From Hofstenia miamia (taxonomy: Eukaryota; Xenacoelomorpha; Acoela), in contig SCFE01000005.1 of assembly GCA_004352715.1 (NCBI GenBank), forward strand, positions 553,556 through 617,555: a stretch of DNA of 64,000 nucleotides, in the 5' to 3' direction. A program made the translations under genes and the position numbers. Below, piece by piece: positions 11,379-23,230 of the stretch (position 1 is the first letter of the stretch; each line of letters opens with the position of its first letter). The notes under the pieces are model-generated. The model was not told the DNA's origin. It did not search any database and was given only the letters and a program-made list of their open reading frames with translations.

Positions 11379-12088
11379 NNNNNNNNNNNNNNNNNNNNNN
11401 NNNNNNNNNNNNNNNNNNNNNNNNNNNNNNNNNNNNNNNNNNNNNNNNNNNNNNNNNNNNNNNNNNNNNNNNNNNNNNNNNNNNNNNNNNNNNNNNNNNN
11501 NNNNNNNNNNNNNNNNNNNNNNNNNNNNNNNNNNNNNNNNNNNNNNNNNNNNNNNNNNNNNNNNNNNNNNNNNNNNNNNNNNNNNNNNNNNNNNNNNNNN
11601 NNNNNNNNNNNNNNNNNNNNNNNNNNNNNNNNNNNNNNNNNNNNNNNNNNNNNNNNNNNNNNNNNNNNNNNNNNNNNNNNNNNNNNNNNNNNNNNNNNNN
11701 NNNNNNNNNNNNNNNNNNNNNNNNNNNNNNNNNNTATATATATATATTATATTAGTAAAATCAAATAAAAATACAAAATAATGTGCAAAAAGCACAATTA
11801 TTGAATTATTGATTTTTAAGATATCATAAATTTAGCGTCAGCCTCCATTCAAGCACGTGGGGTATGCTACTTAGCAGGAGGGGTTGCAATAACTTAAGAG
11901 AGGGTTGGGTCAAGAAATAGTATGATTGTACGCAACTCTGAATAAACTTATTTTTTTACAATTTTAATTTCAGTGCAACTGGGATATATTCAGGTTCATA
12001 TGGGTATTATTTTCCATTTTATAAAAATAGGAAGTTTTTGATATAAAAAGGAACCTGTATATACATTGACATCTGTGGAGGCTTGAAC

Positions 12089-12513
12089 TAGAGGTCGGCG
12101 GTAAACCTAACTGTGATCCGAACCCCGGTTTTTTGGTGCAAACCGAAACCGAACCAAAATAATACTGGCTCTCTGGGTTTATACGGTTTTTAATTACTGG
12201 TGATTATTGAATTTACGCGTAGCATGCAGCTCGCTCTATCAATCGTTACGCTGCCTGCAAATCACCTCATGATGATGACCACAGCTAACGTTAACCATTG
12301 CGCAATAATTGTAGCTTTTAGCCGCATGGGGAACGCAGTGATTGCTTGCCCGTTTCGCGCGTACACCAGCTATCAATCAAGGTAACTTTATGACGATTTT
12401 GCCTGCATTTCAGTTAAGCATGCCTAAGGAACGGTAAACCGAACTGTGATACGTAACCCCGGTATTGGCTCAAAACCGAACCGATGCTGAATTGCATAAA
12501 CCGTCGACCTCGA
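12089..12513. mobile_element. Nested hAT-type non-autonomous element (copy A)
   Basis: Terminal inverted repeats GAGGTCGGCGGT (12091-12102) and ACCGTCGACCTC (12500-12511), one mismatch. Subterminal AACCGAACC/GGTTCGG-like motifs repeat at both sides. The flanks GCTTGAAC and CTCTGAAC share only five of eight bases, so the target duplication is eroded or uncertain. The 61-codon frame inside (12200-12385) also occurs in copy B, only because the whole segment is duplicated. It resembles no protein. Confidence 0.55.
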
Positions 12514-12721
12514 CTCTGAACAGTGTACTTGGATTATTACAATAATCAGAGGATTCGCCAACTTTTCAAAGTTACAGGAAGTACGATCAACCACAAATAG
12601 AGCATCATATTTTAAAAATACTGTTCATTTTTTCATTGGAAGATATCTGGTACATTTGAATATCTTTCTCCACCCAAATAATTGCGAAAATTGCTAATTT
12701 ATAAACATAATAATAATAAAC

Positions 12722-13563
12722 ATAACCCTAACCCAAACCATATCCTAAACCATAACTTTAACTCTAATCACATCCCTAACCCAAACCATATCCTAAACCA
12801 TAACTTTAACTCTAAACACATCCCTAACCCAAACCATATCCTAAACCATAACTTTAACTCTAACCACATCCCTAACCCAAACACTTTAACTCTAACCACA
12901 TCCCTAACCCTAACCTAAACAATAACTTAAACCATCACTTTAATTCTAACCAAATCCCTAACCCAAACCATATCCTAAACTATAACTTTAACTCTAACCA
13001 CATCCATAACCCAAACACTTTAACTCTAACCACATCCCTAACCCTAACCTAAACCATATCTTAAACCATAACTTTAATTCTAACCAAATCCCTAACCCAA
13101 ACCATATCCTAAACTATAACTTTAACTCTAACAAAATCCCTAACCCAAACCATATCCTAAGCCATAACTTTAACTCTAACCACATCCCTAACCCTAACCT
13201 AAGCCATATCTTAAACCATAACTTTAATTCTAACCAAATCCCTAACCCAAACCATATCCTAAACTATAACTTTAACTCTAACCACATCCATAACCCAAAC
13301 CATATCCTAAACCATAACTTTAACTCTAAACACATCCCTAACCCAAACCATATCCTAAACTATAACTTTAACTCTAACCAAATCCCTAACCCAAACCATG
13401 TCCTAAACCATAACTTTAATTCTAACCAAATCCCTAACCCAAAACCATATCCTAAACCATAACTTTAACTCTAACCCCATCCCTAACCCAAACCATATCC
13501 TAAACCATAACTTTAACGCTAAACACATCCTTAACCCTAACACAAACCTAACTGAAAACCCTA
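12722..13563. repeat. 48-bp telomere-like minisatellite, about 17 units
   Basis: The unit is about 48 bp and contains CCCTAACCCAAACC, ATCCTAAACC, ATAACTTTAA and CTCTAACC blocks; successive CCCTAACCC starts fall at 12726 and 12774. Several units are shortened, and two adjacent CCCTAA copies occur near 12903, 13039 and 13188. All sub-blocks look like degenerate CCTAAC-type hexamers, so the array may descend from telomeric-type repeat DNA. Because 48 is divisible by 3, both strands give spurious periodic open frames. Confidence 0.9.
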
Positions 13564-13620
13564 ATCTTAAGCTAAGTACTACCATAAACCTAATCTTAAC
13601 TCAAACTATGAAAACCGAGC

Positions 13621-14066
13621 AAATACAATAGTGTAAAAAATATTTTTGCCTACATTAAATCATGCATTTTCATAGCAGAATAAAGAAAATCAACAGAAAA
13701 CAAAATAGCAGGATGCAATTTGTATTTTGTACAATTGCCTTTATGAAGTTCTGATGATTAAGTGTGATGCACAGAAATGGTTAGCAAAACATATGAATGA
13801 GAAAAAATTTTATGAAGTAGGCGTAATTTATAACTGCTTAATTTGGAACAATTGATAAGAGAATAAAAATACATATATAGGCCTGATGAAACTAGAAATA
13901 ATGAAGAATGATTTTTATGGTTCAGTAAAATAAAATTTACAAAAAACATAATTGATACAACATACAAACTTATCTGAATCACAAAACAGAGGCGATAAAA
14001 TTTATGACATGTATGAAAATGAGAATGTGAACTTCCATTCATTGAATTTATGCTAAATAGGTTACT
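13621..14066. other. AT-rich non-coding DNA
   Basis: Nothing recognised between the minisatellite tail and the next small element. Confidence 0.4.
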
Positions 14067-14074
14067 ATTGGAGA

Positions 14075-14186
14075 CAGCGGCATACGCAGTATTTTTTGAC
14101 TGAAGTTAATGACCAAAAGTGGGGCGAAATTGTCGAAAATATTGCTGGCGGGGACATTCGATTGTCCCTCTTTGGGTACGCCGCTG
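14075..14186. mobile_element. Small hAT-type element, CAGCGGC/GCCGCTG family (112 bp)
   Basis: Left end CAGCGGCATACGCAGTATTT and right end GGGTACGCCGCTG form an inverted repeat. Flanks are ATTGGAGA on the left and ATTGGAGT two bases outside the right end, an 8-bp duplication with one mismatch. The left end continues TTTTTTGAC as in the 18075 element, so both belong to one family. Confidence 0.65.
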
Positions 14187-14194
14187 AGATTGGA

Positions 14195-15850
14195 GTAAAA
14201 CAAAAAATAGATTATTTATAAATTTTAATTATCTAGAAAAGGAACAAGTGCTTGGCTTTACATATATTTGTTGGCAAAACTAAATTTTTGCAAAAATCTT
14301 CAAGAGGGGTCAACATATGCTCCAGGGGGTTAGACGCTCTCTAACCCCCTAGGTCTTATAAAAAGTATGTATTAGGACATTGTCCAAAAATTAATCAGGA
14401 AATTCAAAACAATGTTGAATGTATTATACTGGGATGCAATAGATTGCGGATATCATGCTTGGCAAGTTCTTTATTGAAATAGTTTTTAGGTTATTCATCA
14501 TAGTCAAAAATGTCTTTCAAACAATGCAACATTAAAATGTAAAAAGTGTTTCGAAATTGTTTAGTTTTTAAGTATTGTAATAATCATGACATTTGAGACA
14601 GAAAGGCCATTGCAAAAACAATAATAGTCTTCCACTCTCTTTCAGAGAACAGCCATAAACCGTGAGAACGGTTATAAATGAAAGCGTTGAGAAATGGCCG
14701 ATACAATGCCGAGACTGTGAAATTAAAAACATTTTGCTAAGGAAAGCGCACGTGAGAATCGTTGGATTACCATTGCCTGTATTACGCGGAGTAAAGAATA
14801 TAGAAAAATCATCGGAAAGCAGCGCAACAGTACGGAGATGATGTCTTACTAAGCCCTCTAGTGGCGGCTGGTTAAATAATATATTGAGTTTTATTTGTTT
14901 GAATATTGCACGTTTGATAAAGCGCTTTTTATAATATACCAAGTAACTTCTCTATTAGAAAACTCATCTTCAAGCTGTGTAGTTGACTGGACCTAATGGG
15001 ATTTGTCCACTGCATATCAACTGGGACAATTTTAAATATGTCTACCTGTTTATTGCCGGTAACTCGGAACTTACTACTGATTATAGTATTACTTCTTATC
15101 ATGACCTGTGTGGGTAAGTGATTTTTTAATATATCTGCATGTCTATTTTGAACTGCCATATACTAGAAAATTTCTAAACCTGCATGTACATTTTACACTC
15201 CATTAAATTTCTGTTTTCTCAAGGGAATTCTAACCCTAAAAAGAAACTATTAAGAAATGGTTTGTACTTGGATTTTGATTGCATTGTTCGTGCATGACTT
15301 AGTTGATAGAATAACATTACGTATTTGAAAGTATATTCAGGAAACGCTGAAAATCAGCATTTTAAGCTCTGGTCTAATAATTTTTGTTTTAAGTTAATAT
15401 TTTTGATGTATTTTTAATATATTTATATATTTCTTAAATATTGTGTCAAAATCTCGAATTCAATAACAGACTATTGAATGAACCATCAATTGATCACAGG
15501 AGCAACCTCTAATATAAAATTTATCAATAAGAGATGAATTGTTAGCTGGACGCATATGTAGATAACTTTTGTAGTTACTTTTAATCTAAAGAAACAAAAA
15601 TGGTTTCTATTTTATTTATAGTTAAAACATTCTAAAATTACCATTATTTGTTTTGGAACAGGCGAGAATTTAAAAAAATTGAGTTTTGGATCCTAATAAT
15701 TTCTGAACTTGTAGATATTATCTACATACTTGTATATTTTTAGATTTTCGGAAATCATTTTTTACAAAATTCTGGCCTGAGCCGAGCGCAAATTTATAAA
15801 ATAAAATATTTAAGTTCGGCATATGAATTTTAAATCAAACTTTTAATTCG
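14195..15850. other. AT-rich non-coding DNA
   Basis: No gene recognised. A compact hairpin, AGGGGGTTAG/CTAACCCCCT with a 7-base loop, lies at 14324-14350 and may be the relic of an element end. Short frames at 14568-15159 show no family similarity. Confidence 0.4.
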
Positions 15851-16263
15851 CCTCCATACAGGTCCGTAGCCAGCATAGTCACCTAACGGGAACCGATGCG
15901 CATTTAGGAGGGGTTGAGGGGAACTTCGACTTTATTTATGACTAAAATTTTACCAAGTCTGTACACCATGTTATTTTTTGTTGCATTCATGGGCCGGTTT
16001 TCTAGCTTGTGAGGTCATTTACTATAGTGATCAAGTAAGTGACCAAAGGCGGGGGTGAAGCCCCGCGGAAATTTTTTGAAAATATAGTCAAAATAAACCT
16101 TAGAATTGCATTATTACGAGCAATGTTACAGCAATTGATTAATAAATTTTATTTTTACATGCTGATTTTGCTTTTAGTTTTGTTGTCTCGGAGGGGGGTT
16201 GCCTGACCTTTTATGAGGGTTCGACCCCTCCTAACCCCTCTTGGCTACGGGCCTGCCTCCATA
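15851..16263. mobile_element. hAT-type element with perfect 8-bp target duplication (397 bp)
   Basis: The element spans 15859-16255. Its left end CAGGTCCGTAGCCAG and right end TTGGCTACGGGCCTG are inverted repeats. The flanks are identical 8-mers, CCTCCATA at 15851-15858 and 16256-16263. Inner G-rich (AGGAGGGGTTGAGGGG) and C-rich (CCCCTCCTAACCCCTC) stretches pair as subterminal inverted repeats. There is no coding capacity. The perfect duplication makes this the clearest insertion in the window. Confidence 0.85.
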
Positions 16264-16649
16264 CTTATCCAGCAATAACTTTCATTAATTATAATAATCA
16301 ATATTGACTTTTGATATTCTGAGAAAATGACGATTTTGCGTCTTGAATGAATCATAGCAGATTCGCACATTTCTATATTACAATGAGATATTTGTTGACA
16401 CGTTGAAGTGAGCTCATTCACTAGTGTTGTAATTTAGCAATCGGTGGAAAGTGAACCTAAAGGTCCGAATTTTGAAGTAATATTTGGTGTTAATCAATCA
16501 GTAATTGATAAAAAATTGTTAAGCAAATCTTAAACATTTAAGCCTAGGTGTTTCTTAAATAATAGTTTATTATCTTTTAAGTTCTCAAATCAAGTATTAG
16601 CATAACTATAATTTTCGTTATGTACGTAATCAATGCAGCACTATAAGTT
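16264..16649. other. AT-rich non-coding DNA
   Basis: No gene or repeat recognised. Confidence 0.4.
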
Positions 16650-16730
16650 AAACATGATTTCGAAAATAGACTTGAACTATACGTTATAGTCTATAACGTA
16701 TAGTTCAAATCTATTTTCGAAATCATGTTT
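16650..16730. repeat. 81-bp near-perfect palindrome
   Basis: Two 40-bp arms (16650-16689 and 16691-16730) are inverted copies of each other with one mismatch and a single central T. The centre reads ACGTTATAG-T-CTATAACGT. It would extrude as a cruciform or fold as a long hairpin if transcribed. No target duplication or element similarity was seen around it. Confidence 0.9.
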
Positions 16731-17660
16731 TTTAGAAAAATTAGCATAAATTTCACTTAAGTTTAAGCGTCTATAAAAATAACTATTTAGATGTTTGTGT
16801 TAACAAATAGAATGACTTTTTTTATTCCTTCAGAAGTAACATTTAGAAGTGACCGGTTGGAGCTTAGAGATAATTAGAGATCTAAATTTCATAAAAAAAA
16901 TCAGTTTTCATGTATTTATTTCCTAATTTTGAAAGAACTAAACATAAGCAGTATACATAAATTATAGTATTTTAATTGTTTCTTTTGGTATTAATGGAAA
17001 AAAATTCAGAAAGCGGGCTGATATGGCCGATTGATGCTTCCAGCGCTAAATAAATAATTATTTAACTTTTCTTGATTTGCGATTGATGTCCATTTTAAAA
17101 TACAAGTCGTTTCTGCTGAAATGAACCAAGTAGCGTTTTCAGGCCGTACGCCGCATTTTACAAATTAATAATATCCTTTGCCTCTACCGGCATCAACCTG
17201 GTATTTCACTGTGCTTTCCAGAACTTTAATTTGTGACATTTCCTATGATGTTTTGTTTGCAAAACTAATTTCTGGAATTTCTGCGTGGACGTATTTTAAT
17301 TTTGATTTGATTTAACTGCTGCGTAATGGCCTCTAAAACCAGTGTGACAAATATTTAATGAAATTGGATTCAACCACCACGCATTATAGCACTCGTACAT
17401 GAAAATGTTACTCGAAATGAAGTGATTAATTTAATAAAAAGGATTGCAAACTTTTTATTTCGGCAATTCAAAACTTTTAAAGCCAGATTCTTGGTTTGGT
17501 GAGCTAAAAACTGGACTAGGACACACTAACCAATGAAATAAAAACCATGCCACTTGCAGTAGAGCTCAGCGAATCCACTTTTTATATTTCGAATTAGAAT
17601 TTCAATATTCAAGCAATCGGATCCGCAAATTCGAATTTGAATCCAAACTGTAATATTTCT
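16731..17660. other. AT-rich non-coding DNA
   Basis: No gene seen. From about 17560 the sequence carries AATTCGAATTTGAATCC-type runs, typical of the interior of old hAT-like repeats, but ends were not found. Confidence 0.35.
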
Positions 17661-18008
17661 ATTCCAAACAAGGTTGGCAAAAAAGTTTAATTTTTTACAA
17701 AAAACGTTTTAAGCGTTTGAAACAATGTTTTTGGTTTTATACAGAACCAGCCCAAGGCACGAAAATTTTGCTAAAAACACAAATAGTAGCACACATTAAA
17801 TTATGATAAACTTATCAAAATTCATTTTTCGGTAGAAAATCAGTTATAAAAGTATGAATGGACAAAAGCCAAAATTATTTTCTAAACATTCCCATATATA
17901 AATTTGAAAAAAATCATTTAAAAAAACATTGCAAAAAAATTGTTTTAAACAGTGTTTAAGACATGTTTTAAAACGGTCCTTTTAAAACATGCCAACCCTG
18001 ATTGCAAA
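17661..18008. mobile_element. hAT-type element, GGTTGGCA family (332 bp)
   Basis: The element spans 17669-18000. Its left end CAAGGTTGGCAAAAAAGTTT and right end AAAACATGCCAACCCTG are inverted repeats. The flanks ATTCCAAA (17661-17668) and ATTGCAAA (18001-18008) are 8-mers with one mismatch. The interior is A/T-rich with GTTTTAAGCGTTT and AACAGTGTTTAAGACATG motifs that recur at 32664-32904 and, inverted, at 37085-37394. Confidence 0.75.
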
Positions 18009-18066
18009 GCAGTCTGTTATTAATAGTTATTGTTAAAAATCATCTGAAAAGTGCAAAACCCTAGTA

Positions 18067-18270
18067 GGTTATTGCAGGGGTGTATGCGGTATTTTTTGAC
18101 GGGGGAAATCTTAATACTGACTAAAAGCGATGCGAAAATAGACGTTAGATTTTAAATTTTTCTATTTTTTAACCAATTTTTGCTTTATAACCAATCAAAA
18201 TCAATTTTGAAAACATTACGGGGGACATTCCACCATGTCCTCCCCCCTTGCGTACGCCACTGTGTTATTG
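18067..18270. mobile_element. Small hAT-type element, CAG-GTRTACGC family (188 bp)
   Basis: The element spans 18075-18262. Left end CAGGGGTGTATGCGGTATTT, right end CTTGCGTACGCCACTG. The flanks GGTTATTG and TGTTATTG match at seven of eight bases. It shares its ends and GACTAAAAG/GACCAAAAG interior with 14075-14186. Confidence 0.75.
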
Positions 18271-18945
18271 CTTCACACAGAGAGCAACCGTGGTTAGAAA
18301 TATTCTGTGCTATCAAGTTCTAGATCCGCCCTTTCATAAAGAATCATTTCATAATTCTTAATTTGCTTGGAAGTATTAAAAATGAATCAACGATTTATGA
18401 ACAAATTGGAAGTAATCATGATTGCAATTCCAAAGGAGTCTGGCCATTTGAAAAATTCTTCAAGAATTTTAATCTGTGTTTAATCAATTATTGATTCAAT
18501 CTAATGTTATATCCAGAAGATTTCAATTTAATGCAATTCTTCTATTTCAATTCCAGTTCTTATGGAACAGTAATATCAGTTTCAATTCCAATTATAATTC
18601 CCTTGTCAGTAAAAATTTTAACAGTTAGTAGCATTAAATTAAACTTTTTCCATTTTTTACATTTACACAATTTTAAATATTTTAATTAAATATTTTACAA
18701 AAAGCGTTCCCATGAACTTGATAAATCAATCGATAATTCGCGTCGTAAATTGTGCGATCGACCTCTTATGCCGGGGTATAAGAAATAATTTTTCGAATTG
18801 GGTATGGTTCTAAATCTAAAGTCAAATTAGAATGCCAATTTCTAACTCAATTCTGAATTCGCACTCTCAGGAACTGGTCAATTCCAATTCCAGCAAAACT
18901 ATCAATTACCAATTCCTATGTAGGAATTGGACTCCCTGGTTATAT
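18271..18945. mobile_element. Old AATTCCAATTCC-rich repeat, probable hAT-type remnant
   Basis: AATTCCAATTCC, AATTGGA and TTCCAGTTC blocks recur in both orientations from about 18420 to 18945. The right part ends GGAATTGGACTCCCTGG, and CAGGGAGTCC is a plausible terminal repeat. The left end AATTCCAAAGGAGTC near 18427 is imperfect and no target duplication is visible. Confidence 0.45.
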
Positions 18946-21900
18946 TTACGTCTTGAGAAGATGGAATGAAATTTTCCATGTTTGAAAAAGTGAAGTGTTT
19001 CATTTCTGTTCCAAAATAAATGCAAAAATTCAAGATGGTCCAATGTTCTGAAACCATTAATCTCAGTTTCATTTTCGCGTAAATTAGTAATGAAGGAATG
19101 TTCCATTAGAACAGCCATTACTCCTTGAAGCTAATTTGATTGGAGACATTTCAAGAGAGAGCCTCATATAAAATATTAATTTTTTTGATTATGGAAAAAT
19201 TGAAGTTGAATGCAAACATAATTTTATAGGTGCTGGTGTTCTACATAAAACATCCTCGAGTTATCATGAATTTCTAATGTTTGTGCACATATCGATACTA
19301 GAGTGTTTAATACCTACATTGTCAGAGCTGAAGTTTGATTTACTGGAGGAAACAAATTTCCACGACTTTTTATATTTTATAATCATTTCGTTTTAAGATA
19401 ACTTTCAAAGATATCTCTGTTACTAGGTGTTCATTTAGTTAAAAAACTTAAGCTTGGATTAGTGATTTTTTCCAATTGGACCATTTCTATTTTTTATCAT
19501 AACGGAAAGTACCTCGGGCTCTATACAAAGTGCGAAATTAGATTTTGTGTGAATTTACTTAGGCTCAATTTGAACCATTCTATAGATAAAACTTTCTATT
19601 TTACATCCATGCTATAGTGAAGACTTTAAAACTTCGAAATAACCAGAAAAAGATGAAATAGGCCTTCCGTCTAATCTTTTTAAAAGCCTTCGTAAAATTC
19701 TTTGAGCAATTATGCGCAGTGGCATTTATAAACCTTAGCTGAATATTTCCAACTTCCTATCGAATTCAAGCTAAGCCAATGATAGAAGAAAACAATTTAC
19801 AGCTTCTTTAGTCACAGACTTGTATGGAAAGACGCTTCTAGTGATAAAATGATATGAAGTTCGTATTTGGAATCAGTCTCTAAGCAAGCTAATTCCTGAC
19901 ACATATGCTGTTGCAAAGATGACGATTTTAAGCAAAACAACACTTTTACTCTTTGATGTAGAGCACATTAATGTTAATTAAAGAGCTTTAATTGCTTTTT
20001 AATGTTAAGCATCAACAAGTGAATAGCATGAATAAGAATGCTGCAAAATCTCATGTATATATTCATAAATAAGGTGTTTGCCTACAAAACGTTTGCTAAA
20101 TACCAACTTACTATATGCAATAGTTCAAAGGCTTCTTACAGATGCGATAGAAAGTTAAAATTTTCTGTTAATTATCATCCAATATTCAATCTTTAACTTA
20201 ATACTTTTTCTTCATTTTAACCTATTTTGCATATGTGATGTCTCTTTGAAAGAGATAAGATTGTGATGGTGCTAACACGTTGGGTACTTCTTGTACTCAA
20301 CTTTTAGTCACTACTGGCATATCTTCTCAGTGAATAAAGATGAGTTGAATGTTTCTTGGGCAGATTTGATTGAAAGCTTTTTTAGATCGGCTTCGAATTT
20401 AGACTCTTCGCTTGATTAGTTTTTCAAATATAACTATTGGTTATAGGTTTTCTTCGAAATTTTCATTCTTTTCAATTTTAAAGTGGTTTTATAGGTTTTT
20501 TAGTTTTACGAATTGTATTTTTATTGTGTAGTTGCCCTCGTCCATGTACTTCTCAAACTTAATATTTCTGCAAACATTCATCAAATGCAACTTTAGAACT
20601 CTAGGCGAGTTTAGAAAATTCTTTTCACCCATTAGTAATGCCCACTAGGGTTGAAATTATTTTCATCTGATGGTTTTAAAATAGTTTCGAAGAATGACAG
20701 AAACTTTCCTACAATTTCTACAATATTCTGTTAACATAATACAAAATTTGTGTTTTCTGAATTTAGTTGTGGTGTTTTATTTACAAAACATAGTTTAAAT
20801 TTTTAAGTTAAAGATTATACCTACCATCAGACGTTTATATTTTTCATTATCTCAGGACATGTGATTTGTGAGTAGTCAAATCTTTTGAATTTTGAACTCC
20901 CCAACTCTGAATATGTACACTTAATGTTTGTCTGAATTTTTCAACTTTAATTCTTGTTTACTAAATGCATACTTGTAAACATAAAACAGTTGTAGTGTAT
21001 CAACATACTGTGTTCGCCAACATGTTCAAAGTAAGGTTATGCTACCAATCCTAGAGAATTTCCAAAAAACATGTTTTCAAACATGTTTTAGCAACATTTT
21101 GCTCAACCTTCACTTAATAAATGACAGCCAACGCAAATGAATGGCGCACTTATGAAAAAATTACAAAGTGTGATAAAATTGCACTGCACAATTTAAGCAC
21201 ATATCGTTTGATGACAAGCAGGAACGTGATCAAGGAGGCTGAAGTCCCCTTTCAATTAATAATACTCATTTTACTAAAACAATAAACATTGTTAACGCTT
21301 ATAACAGATATGTGAAAAAGTTTGGATACATTTTCTAAAAATCATAACTTTCAAACATTTTTGTTGTTTGTTGCGATCAAATTTCGTAACTATTCAGTTA
21401 TTCAAAAGAAAGTTTCGGATTTTTTTCTCAGGAATGCGTCAATCCTGCAGCAAGGTGGCTTCATTCACCCAGAGACAATGGATATCTCAAGATGGATTTT
21501 GTTCTTCTAAAGGATTGGGTCGGGAGTTCCCACGACCTGAACCAAATAGCAAATTATTATGTTTAAGTGAAGAAGTTTATCAGTAACCGGAACTACGTCT
21601 CGTAGGAGGAACTGATAGCAGCCGGACTCTCTTTCATTCAATTGCAGCCTGTCTTGTCATGCGAAGAATGCATACACAATATTGACTTTTACATGTCATG
21701 AAGGACTTGTTTTTGTATGTGATGTGAAGAACAATATAGCATTTATCCTGGATTAAAGATATCCTCATTATTAATCAATTATACAGTTAGTAAATTGAAT
21801 TAAACAACAAAAATGCTCCAAAATCAAGCATTGTAGAAAACTTGTCCAAATTTTTGAAGCCCTTCGTCGTGTTCAAGCGAAGGTTTATTGAAAAAATTGC

Positions 21901-23040
21901 AAAAAACATGTGGATTCACCTTTGAAAACATGTAGAGCCCTTTCCTTATTGATTGCCCCTCTTAGATAGAAATCCTACCTAACCCAATGCTAATAAACCT
22001 TCATCTTACTTCGTCTTCAAGGTCATTTTGATGATCATTATATTTTCCTCCATACTTTTTAAATATTTGTGTCCTTAAATGCGACAAAAAACCTTCCCAT
22101 CATGTTTCCTGACAATTTCTTATGTTATTTACATTTAATAGTACATGCTGCGGTCAGACTAGAATTTGTTAGAATTGCTTTTCCATGTATAAATTTTTGC
22201 TTTAATTTCATCTTTATCTCCTCAAATGGACTTTTAAATTATTATATTTGTTTCGACGTTTGAATTCCAAAGTGTAAATTTGATTATTTAACCCAATTTT
22301 CATTAAAAAAATTCATTCTTAATTGGATTAGGTTGAATTATAGTTTATTCTGATTTTAATGTCATTGGAGATAACGCAAGTAACTTTCATTTTTTTGGGA
22401 ATTCATTTAAAAGTTTTGACATGTTATGGCTTAATCCAACCAGTTACCTGTTATTAATAATTAATTGAGATTTTATTTAAGTAAACGAGTTCTACGTGAA
22501 TTAATTCGTTAATAGCCTGCCCAAAGTTTTCGCAAATTGATTAAAAATTCTTCTCGGTTTCACGTTGAAAAGTCATTGACGGAGCAAATTTTTGGTCAGC
22601 GTAATTTCTATAATAGATCAAATCCCATAAGAATAAGATTTCAGTAATATCAAAGTAGTTAAACACAAAGAAGGGAATCGGACGTATTAACCGTGTCAAA
22701 GCATTGTTGTAAAACCACTGCTTATTCGCCAATCAATCTCTAATTCAATCTACCACGTGATTTAATTTGAACATTTACCAAGCGTTCGCACAACGCCTCA
22801 AAGTTGACCCAATTCCTGGTGGAAACTGAAGACAATCCTATATTTACAAAGTGCTATAAAGACAGGAATCTAAAAGCGAAAGTGCTAAGTTAAAGAAAAC
22901 TCTCAATTTATTTTCCTTAAAAATTCTTGTTTCCCTACTATTGTTTCCCTTCTATTTATTTTTATTAAATCTGGTTTGAATTTCGTTGTAGCGTTGCCAT
23001 TATTTTACATCTCTCAAAAAGGTTATGTTTTTTGGAATTT
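18946..23040. other. Unique-looking AT-rich non-coding DNA
   Basis: No host exon, RNA gene or complete element recognised over 4.1 kb. Short frames (for example at 21322-21586 and 22069-22263) have no recognisable domains. Near 21040-21110, AAACATGTTTTCAAACATGTTTT is a short palindromic run that may be a fragment of the GGTTGGCA family. Confidence 0.35.
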
Positions 23041-23043
23041 TTG

Positions 23044-23230
23044 GTTTGACTGTGCGGTGGGGTTCTCTGGTACCACTCAATCCCACATGGGACTAAATAT
23101 TTCAGTGGAACTGGGAGCATAAATGGAAAAAAGGGGATCACGAATTTTTTTTCCTATTTTCGACAAAATCGAAGTTATGCAGTAGAACCAATGGGCTATG
23201 GGACCATAAATTTTCATTTGAAAGGTCTTT
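23044..23230 (+). repeat. Dispersed repeat family R2, copy 1
   Basis: Starts GGGGTTCTCTGGTACCA and includes CCCACATGGGAC, AAATATTTCAGTGGAACT and GGATCACGAATTT. The last part aligns with 36004-36135: shared blocks are GGATCACGAATTT, GAAGTT and AGAACC, then AAATTTTCATTTGA in copy 1 against AAATTTCATGTGA in the partner. The first part matches, inverted, 30649-30715 and 48812-48896. It looks like an old non-autonomous DNA transposon with a GGTTCT end. Confidence 0.55.

Larger units (their letters stand above)
11747..13620. repeat. Dispersed duplicated segment, copy A (with long minisatellite)
   Basis: The segment from 11764 is nearly identical to 59020-60168. I counted about four differences over the 957 bp before the minisatellite, for example GGTCGGCGG versus GGTCGACGG and one fewer T in a T-run in copy B. 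Order in both copies: 330-bp unclassified leader, a nested hAT-type element, a TAATAATAATAAA link, the 48-bp minisatellite, then a shared tail ending GAAAACCGAGC. Copy A has about 840 bp of array and copy B about 140 bp. Both copies have TA repeats on the left, which suggests a mobile unit that inserts in TA tracts, but its termini are not defined. Confidence 0.85.

Noticed and set aside
12200-12385. 61-codon frame found identically at 59455-59640
   Set aside because: Its conservation comes from the duplicated segment, and it lies inside a non-autonomous element. It has no protein similarity that I recognise.
12682-12918. Periodic Asn/His/Pro open frame on the plus strand and Leu/Phe/Trp frame on the minus strand (13403-13585)
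   Set aside because: The minisatellite unit is 48 bp, divisible by three, so a stop-free unit yields a repeating frame on both strands. There is no start context or unique flanking coding sequence.
14324-14350. AGGGGGTTAG hairpin as a possible terminator or structured RNA
   Set aside because: A single 10-bp stem without transcript context. It more likely reflects an eroded element end.
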